Shown: in pieces, positions 26,551-36,441 of the stretch | Numbering within the stretch: the first letter of the stretch is position 1 | Layout of the letters: each line of letters opens with the position of its first letter | DNA from: Mucilaginibacter agri | Lineage (GTDB): Bacteria; Bacteroidota; Bacteroidia; Sphingobacteriales; Sphingobacteriaceae | Direction of reading: 5' to 3' | Assembly: GCF_009928685.1 (NCBI RefSeq) | Contig: NZ_WWEO01000041.1 | Span: 62,001-126,000 of the forward strand | Length of the DNA: 64,000 nt | Made by a program: the position numbers and the translations under genes | The notes under the pieces: generated by a model | The model's input: the letters and a program-made list of their open reading frames with translations, nothing else | Databases searched by the model: none | What the model was told of the DNA's origin: nothing

Positions 26551-28494
26551 ATGAGATTATTTGCCCCCCTAATTGCACTTGGTTGCACCATGCTCCAACT
26601 GCCCGTATTTGCACAAACCCCAAACACACCTTTACCTTTCGGAAAAGTAGAAATTGCAGATCTGGAACTTCAAAAATGTGATTTTGAGCCCGACGCCAAC
26701 GCCATGGTTTTGTTTGAGAAAGGAAACCTGTATTTTGACAGCCATCTTAACATTGTATTAGAATACCACAAACGAGTTAAAATCTTCAACGAGCATGGTA
26801 AAGACCAGGCCAATGTTAAAATTGATTTCAACGGGGGTAACAGATACGAAAACATTAATGAAATTCAGGCCGAAACCATTAACCTTAATGGCGGCAAGCC
26901 GGAGATCACCAAAGTTGATAAGAAACAAGTTTTTTTACAGGCAATAGATAAAGTACAAAGCCAATACACTTTTTCGTTCCCAAATGTAAAACCAGGGTCG
27001 ATAATTGAGTATAAATATACGCGTACCATATACTCATTTGTTGGTATGCCCGAGTGGTATTTCCAATCGTATATACCGGTAAGGTATAGCGAACTGGATA
27101 CGAATATACCGAGCATTTTCACATTTAACACCCATGTGCATACTTCGTTGCCATGGGCGAAGTATAAGACTAAGACGGTTTTATATAATGATCTTGTCGA
27201 AGAAAGGGCATTGGAGAACGTGCCCTCACTGCGTAAAGAGCCCTACATGACATCCGAAGCAGATAATCTGCAAAGCATCCATTTTCAACTAATAGCCGTG
27301 GCTCCATCGGTTAATAATACAAATACGTATGACGATACCTGGACCAAAGTGGGCAAGACTTTTGCTAATTATGAAGACTTCGGCGGGCAGTTGAACCGAT
27401 ATCTAACCAACGAAGAAACTATTATAAATAAGGCCAAAACATTTAAGTCTCTGGACGAAAAAGTAAACTACATTTTCAATGAAGTAAAAAACAACCTTAA
27501 ATGGAATAATGTAGACCGATGGTATACCAACGATGGTACGCGTGCTGCCTGGGATAAAAAGTCGGGCAACTCGGCCGAAGTTAATTTGATACTTTACCAT
27601 TTGCTTAAGAAGGTTGGCATTGATGTATATCCTATGGTAGCCAGCACACGCGAGCATGGCAAGGTTAACCCCGCATTTCCGTTTATTTATCAGTTTAACC
27701 GCGCGGTTGTTTACCTACCTGTTGACAGCGCTAAGCACTACGTATTAGACGCCACAAACAAGTACAATTTATTTAACGAAATACCAGAAGAGTTGCTCAA
27801 CTCTTATGGCTTATGTATTGACAAGCAAAAGGCAGATTATAATCTTGTTTATTTAGAAAAGCTTAACCCCTCTGTAACCTCGGTTTACGTTAATGCCCAA
27901 ATTAAAGCAGACGGGCAAATGACCGGTGTTGCCAGTGTTAACAATTACAGTTACAGTCGCATTAATGCCTTACAGGCTTATAAGGCCGACGGTGAAAAAA
28001 AATATATAGAGGAGCTTGCCCAACATGATAATAATTTGAAGATATCTTCTTTAAAATTAGAAAACCTTGGCATAGACTCTCTTCCGCTTACACAAAACAT
28101 AAACTTTAACCTCGATTTGGCTGGCTCAGATGAGCACTACATATATTTCAGCCCTAACATTTTCACATCGTTACATAACAATCCCCTGCTAAGTGAAAGC
28201 AGAAGTACGATAATAGATTTTGGGCACCTCGATAAATTGAGCCTTGCGGGTCAGTACAAAATTCCGGCAGGCTATAAAGTGAGCGCTTTCCCTAAAAGCG
28301 GCAGCCTGGAAATGCCCGACAAAAGCATTTCTTTAAGACGTGTTATTGCCGAAGAAGATGGTATCATAAACGTTCGCTACGTTATAGCTCACACTAAAAC
28401 CTATTACATTAAAGAAGATTATCCACAATTACACGAGTTCTATAAAACCATGTACCAATACCTAAACGAGCAGATCGTTTTAGAAAAAATCTAA
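26551..28494 (+). CDS. Exported DUF3857 protein with degenerate transglutaminase core, paralog 1
   Basis: 647 aa from the ATG at 26551, chosen because it opens a signal peptide (MRLFAPLIALGCTMLQLPVF, cleavage near FAQ). DUF3857 covers about residues 40-220, followed by a transglutaminase-like fold (about 290-410) and a beta-rich C-terminal part. The positions expected for the catalytic Cys and His are S341 (GNSAEVN) and R384 (QFNRAVV); only D400 (VLDATN) is kept. It is therefore probably non-catalytic and may bind peptides or glycans. Head of a three-gene tandem. Confidence 0.85.
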   Translation: MRLFAPLIALGCTMLQLPVFAQTPNTPLPFGKVEIADLELQKCDFEPDANAMVLFEKGNLYFDSHLNIVLEYHKRVKIFNEHGKDQANVKIDFNGGNRYENINEIQAETINLNGGKPEITKVDKKQVFLQAIDKVQSQYTFSFPNVKPGSIIEYKYTRTIYSFVGMPEWYFQSYIPVRYSELDTNIPSIFTFNTHVHTSLPWAKYKTKTVLYNDLVEERALENVPSLRKEPYMTSEADNLQSIHFQLIAVAPSVNNTNTYDDTWTKVGKTFANYEDFGGQLNRYLTNEETIINKAKTFKSLDEKVNYIFNEVKNNLKWNNVDRWYTNDGTRAAWDKKSGNSAEVNLILYHLLKKVGIDVYPMVASTREHGKVNPAFPFIYQFNRAVVYLPVDSAKHYVLDATNKYNLFNEIPEELLNSYGLCIDKQKADYNLVYLEKLNPSVTSVYVNAQIKADGQMTGVASVNNYSYSRINALQAYKADGEKKYIEELAQHDNNLKISSLKLENLGIDSLPLTQNINFNLDLAGSDEHYIYFSPNIFTSLHNNPLLSESRSTIIDFGHLDKLSLAGQYKIPAGYKVSAFPKSGSLEMPDKSISLRRVIAEEDGIINVRYVIAHTKTYYIKEDYPQLHEFYKTMYQYLNEQIVLEKI

Positions 28495-28531
28495 CAATTA
28501 ATTCAACCTCTCAACCTCACTAATTAAACCC

Positions 28532-30514
28532 ATGAAACTGTTTACCCCCCTTCTGGCAATTGGCTGCGCTGTGCTCCAATTGTCGGCAACCGCTCAGGTT
28601 GTCAAACCAACTCAACCTTACGGAAAAATTGACAAAGCCGATCTGGAGCTGAAAACCTGTTCTTTTGAACCCGACGCCAATGCCATGGTACTCTTCGAAA
28701 AAGGAGACCTTTATTTCGATCAGGATTTTAATATCGTTCTGGAATATCACAAACGTGTTAAAATATTTAACGAAAATGGCAAAGACCAGGCAAACGTTAA
28801 AATTGATTATTACGGTGGTAATCATTACGAAAACGTTACCAATATACAGGCAGAAACCATTAATCTCGAAGGCGATAAAGTAGAGATAACCAAGGTAGAT
28901 AAAAAGCAAATATTTAATCAAATTATCGATAAGGCTGAGAATCAATACACGTTTTCATTTCCGAATGTAAAGGCGGGCTCGGTAATCGAATATAAATATG
29001 TCCGTACCGTTACAGGTTCGTATAACGGCATACCCGATTGGTTTTTCCAGGCGCATATACCTGTAAAGTATAGCGAGTTGGATACTGCCATCCCCGATAT
29101 CTTTACCTTTAAAACACAGATACATACGGTGCAACCCTGGGTTAAAGATAAACCCTCAAGCTCAAGCGGTACCCTAGGCACCGGGACAAATGCGTTAACA
29201 TTCACTGTTGTAAAGAACGAGCGGGCTCTTGAAAATATCCCGTCTTTACCTGATGAACCTTATATGACCTCAGATAATGATAACCTGCAAAGCATTTATT
29301 TCCAATTGGTGAATATTACCGCGCCGGCAGGTGGTTTTATTAAAAACTACGCTGATACATGGCCGAAAGTAGGCGAGGCACTTGCTGATAATGACGATTT
29401 TGGCGGACAGCTAAAAAGAAAGCTTACTAACGAAGAACCGATTATCGCCAAAGCCAAAACTTTAAAAACTCAGGATGAAAAAATAAGCTACATTTTTAAC
29501 GAAGTAAAAAATACCTTAAAGTGGAACAATGTAGACCGTTGGTACACTAATGAAGGAACGCGATCTGCCTGGGATAAAAAATCGGGTAACTCTACCGAGA
29601 TCAACATCATTCTTTATCACTTGCTTAAACAAGCCGGTGTTGATGTTTACCCGATGGTAGTGAGCACAAGGGCGCATGGCAAAGTTAACCCGGCATTTCC
29701 GTTTACCTATCAATTTAACCGCACTGTTGCCTACGTACCCATTGATAGCACCACACATTATGTATTGGATGCTACCAGTAAATACAATGTTTATAATGAA
29801 ACCCCAGATAATTTGCTTAACTCCTTTGGCTTTTGCATTAACAAAGAAAAAGCGGCTTATGACCTTGTCTTTTTAGAAAAAGCAAAACCATCGTATCGCT
29901 CGGTTTATATTCAAGCCGAAATTACGCCCGATGGCCAGATGAGCGGCACGGCAAGTATTAATAGCTCTAGTTATAGCCGCATCAAGGCAGTACGGGATTA
30001 TAAGACCGATGGGGAGAAAAAATACATGGAATCGCTTACCGACCACGATAATAATTTAAAGATCTCCTCTTTAAAAATGGATGGACTCGAAATCGATTCA
30101 ATCCCGTTGACGCAGAATATTGACTTTAAGCTCGACCTTACCGGCTCTGACGGTACTTATATTTATTTTGCGCCGAACATTTTTACATCCCTGCACACCA
30201 ATCCTTTCTTAAGTGAGAACCGACATTCTGATATAGATTTTGGCTATCGTAATAATTGTTCGGTAACCGGGATGTACAAAATACCCGCCGGTTATAAAGC
30301 TGATGCGTTGCCTAAAAGTGTAAGCATGGTTATGCCGGATAAAAGTATAAGCATCAAACGCATTATTGTTGAACAAGACGGGATGATTAGGGTAAGCTAT
30401 CAATTAGCCTATGCCAAAACCGTATTTTTTAAAGAAGATTATGACCAACTGCACGAATTCTACAAGAAAATGCAGGAGTTATTGAACGAACAAATCGTAC
30501 TGAAAAAGTCTTAA
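28532..30514 (+). CDS. Exported DUF3857 protein with degenerate transglutaminase core, paralog 2
   Basis: 660 aa, a close tandem duplicate of the preceding gene (same order of motifs, long shared stretches), 37 bp downstream. Signal peptide MKLFTPLLAIGCAVLQLSATA. A Ser/Gly-rich insertion around residue 209 (SSSSGTLGTGT) distinguishes it from paralog 1. Triad positions are again S354, R397 and D413, so loss of the Cys and His predates the duplication. Function unknown; location probably periplasm or cell surface. Confidence 0.85.
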   Translation: MKLFTPLLAIGCAVLQLSATAQVVKPTQPYGKIDKADLELKTCSFEPDANAMVLFEKGDLYFDQDFNIVLEYHKRVKIFNENGKDQANVKIDYYGGNHYENVTNIQAETINLEGDKVEITKVDKKQIFNQIIDKAENQYTFSFPNVKAGSVIEYKYVRTVTGSYNGIPDWFFQAHIPVKYSELDTAIPDIFTFKTQIHTVQPWVKDKPSSSSGTLGTGTNALTFTVVKNERALENIPSLPDEPYMTSDNDNLQSIYFQLVNITAPAGGFIKNYADTWPKVGEALADNDDFGGQLKRKLTNEEPIIAKAKTLKTQDEKISYIFNEVKNTLKWNNVDRWYTNEGTRSAWDKKSGNSTEINIILYHLLKQAGVDVYPMVVSTRAHGKVNPAFPFTYQFNRTVAYVPIDSTTHYVLDATSKYNVYNETPDNLLNSFGFCINKEKAAYDLVFLEKAKPSYRSVYIQAEITPDGQMSGTASINSSSYSRIKAVRDYKTDGEKKYMESLTDHDNNLKISSLKMDGLEIDSIPLTQNIDFKLDLTGSDGTYIYFAPNIFTSLHTNPFLSENRHSDIDFGYRNNCSVTGMYKIPAGYKADALPKSVSMVMPDKSISIKRIIVEQDGMIRVSYQLAYAKTVFFKEDYDQLHEFYKKMQELLNEQIVLKKS

Positions 30515-30517
30515 ACT

Positions 30518-32458
30518 ATGTTTATTAAAACACCATATCGCACTGTGCTTTTTAGCACAGTGCTGCTGTTTTTGTGCGGCACCCTGTTTGCTCAGCCAAA
30601 GGACATTGATAAAAACTTATACAAAGCATCTACTATACCCGATTCGCTAAAGGAAAATGCCAATGCTGTTCTAAGGTATTCATCCGACGAAATTGTGGTT
30701 AAGTCATCGGGTAAAGCTACATACAGCCGCTACCATCTAATAACCGTTTTAAACGACAAGGCTGACGATGAAGCTCTTTTAGTTTTACCGTACGAAAGAA
30801 AATATAATTCTGTAGAATCTATCGAAATGAACATTTACGACGCCAACGGCAAGCTTATCAAAAAGTACCGCAAAGGCGATATGTACGATAGATCGGCCGT
30901 TAGCGATATGACCATCGTTACAGATGACAGGTATTTGGCCATAAAACATAATATTGCCAGTTATCCAGCAACAATTGAGGTGAATTATGAATATGACATG
31001 AGCAGTTTTATAAACCTGCCATCGTGGGATATACAGGATTCGGAGACCGCTGTACAAACCGCTTATTGCAAAGTATCTGTTAACCCTGCATTAGGGTTTA
31101 GATATAGCGCTAAAAATGTAAACCTGCCGGTAGATAAAAAAGCTGAAGGTGAGTTAGAGACCTACTCTTGGCAGGCAAAAAACATTAAAGCCGAAAAGCC
31201 AGAAGACGATGTACCCGGCTGGCGTACACACAAGGCAATTAGCTTTGCTACTAATCAATTTAACTTTTTTGGCCGCCAGGGCGATATAAGTACATGGCTA
31301 AATTTTGGCAAATGGATACAAGGATTGAATAATGATGTTTGCACGCTGCCCGAGGCACGGGCTGAAGAAATCAGAAAAATGACAGCCGACCTTAAAACAG
31401 ATAAGGAAAAGGCGAAGTTTTTATATAAATACATGCAGCAGAATACCCGGTATGTAAGCATACAGCTCGGCATAGGAGGGCTTAAACCCTTCCCGGCATC
31501 ATTTGTAGATCAAAAAAAATACGGCGATTGTAAGGCGCTCAGCAATTATATGTATGCATTGTTAAAAGCTGTTAATATCCCTTCGTACTATGCTATTATT
31601 AACGCAGGCGTGAATAAAGAATCCGCTGATGAAAAATTTCCATACGACCCTTTTAATCACGTGATCCTGTGCATACCATTTAAGAGCGACACTACCTGGC
31701 TGGAGTGCACAAGCACCACCCAACCATTTGGACAATTAGGAACCTTTACAGAAAACCGTAAAGCCCTGTTAATTACTGAAGATGGCGGCAAGTTGGTAAA
31801 TACACCGCGCAGCACCATGCAAAACAATATTTTTAACAGCGATGTGCATTTAACACTAAACGCCGACGGAGGCGCCAAGGCGAACATTAAAATTTTAAGC
31901 ACCGGCGAATATCGTGACACTTATGTAAACATGGCATCTGCCAAAACAGATCAGCAAAAAGAATTCCTGATCAAGCAGCTACACATGAAACAGCCGTCTA
32001 CGCTCGATTTTAAAATAAGTGATAACAAGGAGGATGTTAAAGAAGTAGACATAGAGCTGGGGTTCGACCGTTTTTGCGATGTATCTGCCGGCGACAAACA
32101 ATTCTACCGTCCGCGCGCCTTCGACCTTTGGAGCTACACTATTCCGATTGTTGATAAGCGCCGGGCAGATTTCTATTTCGAACACCCCATGCAAAAAATC
32201 TGCACAACTACGATTGATCTACCGGCAGGATTTGAAATAGAATCGTTGCCAACCAACGTGAGCCTCAAGTTTACCTATGGCTCATATGATGTAAATTATA
32301 AATACATCGCCGATAAAAATCAGGTGTTAAGCACAACTACCTTTGCTTTAACCAACCAGCAGATACCGGCAGCAAAATACAACGAATTACAGCAGTATCT
32401 TGATAATATTGCCAAAGCACAAAATAAAAAATTAGTGATCCGCCATAAGGCTTCCTAA
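30518..32458 (+). CDS. Exported DUF3857 / transglutaminase-like protein with intact triad
   Basis: 646 aa, 3 bp after paralog 2, so clearly the same operon. Signal peptide near residues 5-26 (VLFSTVLLFLCGTLFAQ). DUF3857 domain in the first half, then a transglutaminase-like core with C338 in YGDCKALSNYM, H381 in FNHVILC and E396 in WLECTS, so unlike its neighbours it keeps Cys-His-acid. It could be a protease or a peptide/glycan-modifying enzyme. The pairing of one plausibly active and two inactive relatives suggests a complex; that is inference. Confidence 0.85.
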   Translation: MFIKTPYRTVLFSTVLLFLCGTLFAQPKDIDKNLYKASTIPDSLKENANAVLRYSSDEIVVKSSGKATYSRYHLITVLNDKADDEALLVLPYERKYNSVESIEMNIYDANGKLIKKYRKGDMYDRSAVSDMTIVTDDRYLAIKHNIASYPATIEVNYEYDMSSFINLPSWDIQDSETAVQTAYCKVSVNPALGFRYSAKNVNLPVDKKAEGELETYSWQAKNIKAEKPEDDVPGWRTHKAISFATNQFNFFGRQGDISTWLNFGKWIQGLNNDVCTLPEARAEEIRKMTADLKTDKEKAKFLYKYMQQNTRYVSIQLGIGGLKPFPASFVDQKKYGDCKALSNYMYALLKAVNIPSYYAIINAGVNKESADEKFPYDPFNHVILCIPFKSDTTWLECTSTTQPFGQLGTFTENRKALLITEDGGKLVNTPRSTMQNNIFNSDVHLTLNADGGAKANIKILSTGEYRDTYVNMASAKTDQQKEFLIKQLHMKQPSTLDFKISDNKEDVKEVDIELGFDRFCDVSAGDKQFYRPRAFDLWSYTIPIVDKRRADFYFEHPMQKICTTTIDLPAGFEIESLPTNVSLKFTYGSYDVNYKYIADKNQVLSTTTFALTNQQIPAAKYNELQQYLDNIAKAQNKKLVIRHKAS

Positions 32459-32463
32459 ATTTG
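32456..32463 (+). promoter_or_regulatory. -7 element overlapping a stop codon, upstream of aat
   Basis: TAAATTTG, an exact TAnnTTTG, includes the stop codon of the transglutaminase-like gene and ends 6 nt before the aat ATG. It is compatible with a leaderless aat transcript in addition to read-through from the operon. Confidence 0.45.
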
Positions 32464-32469
32464 CGCCTG

Positions 32470-33099
32470 ATGATTTTCAGGCTCGACGAACGTTTAGTAT
32501 TTCCGGATCCGGAATTGGCAGAAGACGACGGGCTTCTGGCTGTAGAGGGCGACCTCTCGCCAGAACGCCTTTTGCTTGCCTATCATAATGGCATTTTCCC
32601 CTGGTATAGCGATGATACCCCTATCCTTTGGTACTCGCCTCACGAGCGATTCGTACTATTTCCAGGCGAATTGAAGATCTCCAAAAGCATGCGCCAGGTT
32701 TTAAACTCCGGGCGCTTTACTGTTACTACAGATCTGGATTTCGAGAGCGTGATCAGGGCCTGTGCCGCAGCCCCACGCGAAGGACAGGACGGAACCTGGA
32801 TAACCTATGAAATGCAGGAGGCCTACATCAATCTCCACCGCCTAGGCCACGCACACTCTTACGAAGTATGGGAAAATAATATCCTGGTAGGCGGGCTTTA
32901 CGGCGTTGCAGTTGGCCAGGTTTTTTGTGGCGAAAGTATGTTTAGCAAGGTGAGCAATGCTTCTAAAACTGCTCTTATAAGCCTTTGCACCAGTGGCCTA
33001 TACAATCTAATTGATTGCCAAGTGCATACTGATCACCTAACCTCTATGGGAGCACGTGACATCAGTAGAAAGGAATATATACAAATGTTAAAAAGCTGA
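32470..33099 (+). CDS. aat: Leucyl/phenylalanyl-tRNA-protein transferase
   Basis: Adds Leu or Phe from aminoacyl-tRNA to proteins with N-terminal Arg/Lys, marking them for ClpAP (N-end rule). 209 aa from the ATG at 32470; the in-frame TTG at 32461 lies within the promoter motif and is rejected. Conserved features: FPDPELAEDDGLLAVEGDL, YHNGIFPWYSDDTPILWYSP, and GGLYGVAVGQVFCGESMFS. No clpS/clpA neighbour here. Confidence 0.96.
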   Translation: MIFRLDERLVFPDPELAEDDGLLAVEGDLSPERLLLAYHNGIFPWYSDDTPILWYSPHERFVLFPGELKISKSMRQVLNSGRFTVTTDLDFESVIRACAAAPREGQDGTWITYEMQEAYINLHRLGHAHSYEVWENNILVGGLYGVAVGQVFCGESMFSKVSNASKTALISLCTSGLYNLIDCQVHTDHLTSMGARDISRKEYIQMLKS

Positions 33100-33120
33100 T
33101 TTACAAAGCCATATCAACAT

Positions 33121-33191
33121 CAATTAACACGGCATTTCTTTCAAAAAACCACTTTCGTAATCAAGTAGTTACAACACCTTCGTGTTAATTG
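33121..33191. repeat. Perfect 11-bp inverted repeat upstream of the His-rich protein
   Basis: CAATTAACACG (33121-33131) and CGTGTTAATTG (33181-33191) are exact complements separated by 49 bp. They could be regulatory or a small mobile remnant. The rest of the 33100-33310 spacer shows nothing else. Confidence 0.45.
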
Positions 33192-33310
33192 TTAAACTAT
33201 ATCTGAATTTGATTGTCATACATCCAAATTTATATAAAGATGGACCTGCCCGCAGCCCCAATAAATAAACGCCGGCACAACATCGAAACTTTAACTAACA
33301 GACTACTCAA

Positions 33311-33844
33311 ATGAAAAAGATTATTTTTTTTGCAGTGATGCTCATTAGCTCACTCAGCTTTAAATTAGCAGATGCGCAGGTAAGTATTAGCCTTGGTTTA
33401 AACATTGGCAGCCAGCCAGCATGGGGCCCGACAGGGTATGATCATGCCGAGTACTACTACATGCCGGATATCGACACTTATTACGATGTGCCTAACCACC
33501 AATACATTTATTTATCTGGCAGCAGGTGGACACGCTCTAGTGCTTTGCCGCCACGTTACAGCAACTATAACGTATACAATGGTTACAAAGCGGTAATTAA
33601 CGAGCCAAGCCCGTGGTTACATTCGGCTACTTATCGTACCAAATATGCGCAGTACAAAGGCCATCGCGGCCAGCCGGTAATTCGCGACAGCCACGATCAG
33701 CGCTACCAAAATCATTGGAATGGTAATAACGGCCACGCCTATGGTCACGATAAACATGATAATGGTCATGACAATCATAATAACAATGGCCATAATAACC
33801 ATGGTCACGATGATCATCATGACAATGGACATGGTCATCACTAA
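33311..33844 (+). CDS. Secreted protein with a His/Asn/Gly-rich metal-binding-like tail
   Basis: 177 aa. Signal peptide MKKIIFFAVMLISSLSFKLADA. The central part (about 25-125) is Tyr/Pro-rich with YYYMPDIDTYYDVPNHQYIYL, a pattern I have seen in uncharacterised Bacteroidota envelope proteins. The C-terminal 40 residues are a low-complexity tail of His, Asn, Gly and Asp (units such as NGHDNHNNNGH), likely to bind divalent metals such as Ni, Cu or Zn. Own terminator shared with the convergent S41 gene. Function unknown. Confidence 0.75.
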   Translation: MKKIIFFAVMLISSLSFKLADAQVSISLGLNIGSQPAWGPTGYDHAEYYYMPDIDTYYDVPNHQYIYLSGSRWTRSSALPPRYSNYNVYNGYKAVINEPSPWLHSATYRTKYAQYKGHRGQPVIRDSHDQRYQNHWNGNNGHAYGHDKHDNGHDNHNNNGHNNHGHDDHHDNGHGHH

Positions 33845-33864
33845 TCGTAACATTATGATTTAAT

Positions 33865-33896
33865 AAAAAAGGCTTCCCGAATGGGGAAGCCTTTTT
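33865..33896. terminator. Bidirectional terminator
   Basis: Stem AAAAAAGGCTTCCC / GGGGAAGCCTTTTTT (one central mismatch) with A-run and T-run on either side, between the convergent His-rich gene and the S41 peptidase gene. Works on both strands. Confidence 0.9.
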
Positions 33897-33904
33897 TATT
33901 TGAT

Positions 33905-35485
33905 TTAGTTAATAGCAGCTAGTGCCTTTCTGATACCGTTGTCGTCAAGGTTCATCACCTCAAAATAAGCATTATCGCCCCATTTAAACCGTGCTGCAAA
34001 TGCCTTGATATATTGCTTAAGATGTGGTCGTGCCTGGCGTATTTCAGTCGAATCCATTTCTTTAATGGTTTGCGAGGCATAAAGCAGAAAATCGTCCAGT
34101 TGGCCGTCAGTCACATTAAATTGCTTGATGAAACTTTGCTGTGTTGGATATTTGGACAGCGAAGGTTGCAAGTGATCTATCACATAGGCAGTAAAAATCT
34201 GGGCATGGGCTAATTCACCTATCAATTTAATATTAGCAGTGGTATCTTCGGGTACAAAAATATCGGGCATAATGCCACCACCACCATATACCTTACGGCC
34301 GGCCTGGGTATAATAAGCGTGGGTTTTAAAAGTGCTGTCAACCATGTTCTTATTTGCCGAAGTAAGCTCGCCTTTTTGCTGGCGGTTGTTTATTTCGTTA
34401 CGGTAATCTTCAACACCATTTTTATAAGATTTTTGGATTGATCTTCCCGAAGGTGTATAGTACCTCGCAACCGTAAGGTTCAAGGCTGATCCATCGTCGA
34501 AAGAAAACTGCTGTTGCACCAGTCCTTTGCCATATGAACGGCGGCCAACTATCACGGCCCGGTCCAGATCTTGTAAAGCCCCGGCCACAATTTCGCTGGC
34601 CGATGCGGAGTACTCATCTATCAGCACCGCAACTTTACCCTCCTGAAATAATCCCGAGTTACTCGAATAGTAATTCACCCTCGACTCGTGCGCCCCCTGG
34701 GTGTAAACAATCAGCTTATCTTTGATCAAGAACTCATCAGCGAGCGCAGTAGCCGCATCCAGGTATCCGCCGCGATTGCCGCGCAGATCTACGATTAATT
34801 TCTTCACTCCTCGTTTTTGCAGATCGGTAAGTGACGCCCGAAAATCGCTGTCGGTAGTAGTGGCAAATTTGCTTAGCTTAATATAACCCGCAAGCGGAGT
34901 GAGCTGGTAAGCAGCATCGAGGCTACTTAACGGCACGTGGCCCCGGGCAAGCATATACCTGTTAACTTTTTTACTTTCGAGATGCATAACGCTCATCTCT
35001 ACTTTATTGCCAACCGTGCCCCTTATTAAATGATTGATGCTGTCGGTACCCAATTTAAGTCCCGACGCTTTTTTATAATTAACAGTAATCACCCGGTCGC
35101 CATTAATAATGCCTGCTTTGGCGGCGGGGCTACCAGGATAAACCTGGGTAATAAACATGGTATCTCGCAGTAAAACATACTCAATACCAATTCCGTTGAA
35201 GCGGCCCTCCAGGCGCTCATGAACAGATTGCGCCAGTTGCTTGGGCAGGTATACCGAATGCGGGTCGAGCTCCTCCAGTACCTTTGATATCGCTTTTACC
35301 TCTATGGTATCAGCATTAACAGTATCAACATAATGCTGCTTAATATATCGTAAGGCACTATCTATCTTGTATTTACCGGCCACCCGCCGCGCTACGTAGC
35401 CCTGCCCGTTAATCAGCATGCCTATTGTAATACCGGCAAGGAGTATAATTACCGTTCTGAATATTACTGAGGCTGCGTGTTTCAT
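33905..35485 (-). CDS. S41-family C-terminal processing peptidase
   Basis: Periplasmic, membrane-tethered serine peptidase of the CtpA/Prc group. 526 aa. N-terminal hydrophobic segment (about 8-28), then a PDZ domain around FNGIGIEYVLLRDTMFITQV and SPAAKAGIINGDRVI, then the S41 catalytic domain: Ser in YSASASEIVAGAL and Lys in RRSYGKGLVQQQF form the Ser-Lys dyad. The C-terminal 120 residues are a helical extension typical of Bacteroidota CtpA. Convergent with the His-rich gene. A second S41 (Prc) gene begins at 62922. Confidence 0.93.
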   Translation of the reverse strand: MKHAASVIFRTVIILLAGITIGMLINGQGYVARRVAGKYKIDSALRYIKQHYVDTVNADTIEVKAISKVLEELDPHSVYLPKQLAQSVHERLEGRFNGIGIEYVLLRDTMFITQVYPGSPAAKAGIINGDRVITVNYKKASGLKLGTDSINHLIRGTVGNKVEMSVMHLESKKVNRYMLARGHVPLSSLDAAYQLTPLAGYIKLSKFATTTDSDFRASLTDLQKRGVKKLIVDLRGNRGGYLDAATALADEFLIKDKLIVYTQGAHESRVNYYSSNSGLFQEGKVAVLIDEYSASASEIVAGALQDLDRAVIVGRRSYGKGLVQQQFSFDDGSALNLTVARYYTPSGRSIQKSYKNGVEDYRNEINNRQQKGELTSANKNMVDSTFKTHAYYTQAGRKVYGGGGIMPDIFVPEDTTANIKLIGELAHAQIFTAYVIDHLQPSLSKYPTQQSFIKQFNVTDGQLDDFLLYASQTIKEMDSTEIRQARPHLKQYIKAFAARFKWGDNAYFEVMNLDDNGIRKALAAIN

Positions 35486-35495
35486 TTTACTGCTA

Positions 35496-35503
35496 CAAAT
35501 TTA
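35496..35503 (-). promoter_or_regulatory. -7 element of the S41 peptidase gene
   Basis: TAAATTTG on the minus strand, an exact TAnnTTTG, ends 10 nt before the ATG at 35485, predicting a leader of a few nucleotides. Confidence 0.5.
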
Positions 35504-35591
35504 ACTGTTGCAGACAAAAACAGAATTAATAATTAATTGATAATTCATCTGTTTGAAATTTTGCGGAAATTTGCGGAATATTAGCACTTAA

Positions 35592-36404
35592 ATGGAAAAC
35601 ACCACAGAACAGGATTCTTATTATCAAAATCTCGACAAAATGCCTATTGCAGAGCTATTGCAACACATTAACGAGCAGGACCGTACCGTACCCGATGCTG
35701 TAGCTAAAGCAATACCCCAATTAGAAAAACTGGTTGACATTGTTGTTGACCGCATGAGCAATGGCGGCCGTTTGTTTTACATAGGCGCTGGCACCAGCGG
35801 CCGTTTAGGTGTTGTAGATGCTTCTGAATGCCCACCTACCTACGGAATTCCGTTTGATTGGGTGGTTGGTATTATTGCAGGTGGCGATAGCGCCATACGC
35901 AAAGCAGTTGAATTTGCTGAAGATGATGAACAGCAAGCCTGGATAGACCTGGAGGAGTACGAAATTAGTGATAAGGATGTGGTTGTAGGTATTGCCGCTT
36001 CGGGCCGCACACCGTATGTTATTGGTGGGTTAAAAGCCGCCAACGAGCATGGCCTGGCTACAGGTTGTATTGTATGTAATGCCGATAGCCCGGTTGCAGC
36101 CGTGTCACAATTCCCGGTTGAAGTAGTAACCGGTCCGGAGTTTGTAACAGGCTCAACCCGTATGAAAGCCGGCACCGCGCAAAAGCTTGCCCTTAACATG
36201 CTGAGCACCACCGTGATGATACGCCTGGGCCGTGTAAAGGGTAATAAAATGGTAGATATGCAGTTAACTAATAACAAATTGGTTGACCGCGGCACACGCA
36301 TGGTGATGAAAGAAACCGGGCTTGACGAGACTACCGCTGCCGACATATTAAAGCAATTCGGTAGCGTGCGTAACGCAGTTAACGAATATTTAAAAACGAA
36401 ATAA
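35592..36404 (+). CDS. murQ: N-acetylmuramic acid 6-phosphate etherase
   Basis: Cleaves the lactyl ether of MurNAc-6-phosphate to GlcNAc-6-phosphate and D-lactate in peptidoglycan recycling. 270 aa with a SIS domain. Visible motifs: GGRLFYIGAGTSGRLGVVDASECPPTYG (family signature with the catalytic Glu in SECPPT), IAASGRTPYVIGGL and GSTRMKAGTAQKLALNM. Slightly shorter than the E. coli enzyme at the C-terminus. The gene of unknown function downstream follows after 37 bp. Confidence 0.96.
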   Translation: MENTTEQDSYYQNLDKMPIAELLQHINEQDRTVPDAVAKAIPQLEKLVDIVVDRMSNGGRLFYIGAGTSGRLGVVDASECPPTYGIPFDWVVGIIAGGDSAIRKAVEFAEDDEQQAWIDLEEYEISDKDVVVGIAASGRTPYVIGGLKAANEHGLATGCIVCNADSPVAAVSQFPVEVVTGPEFVTGSTRMKAGTAQKLALNMLSTTVMIRLGRVKGNKMVDMQLTNNKLVDRGTRMVMKETGLDETTAADILKQFGSVRNAVNEYLKTK

Positions 36405-36441
36405 AACGCCTTTTGCTTACAGCGGAAGGTTTGGAGGGTAT

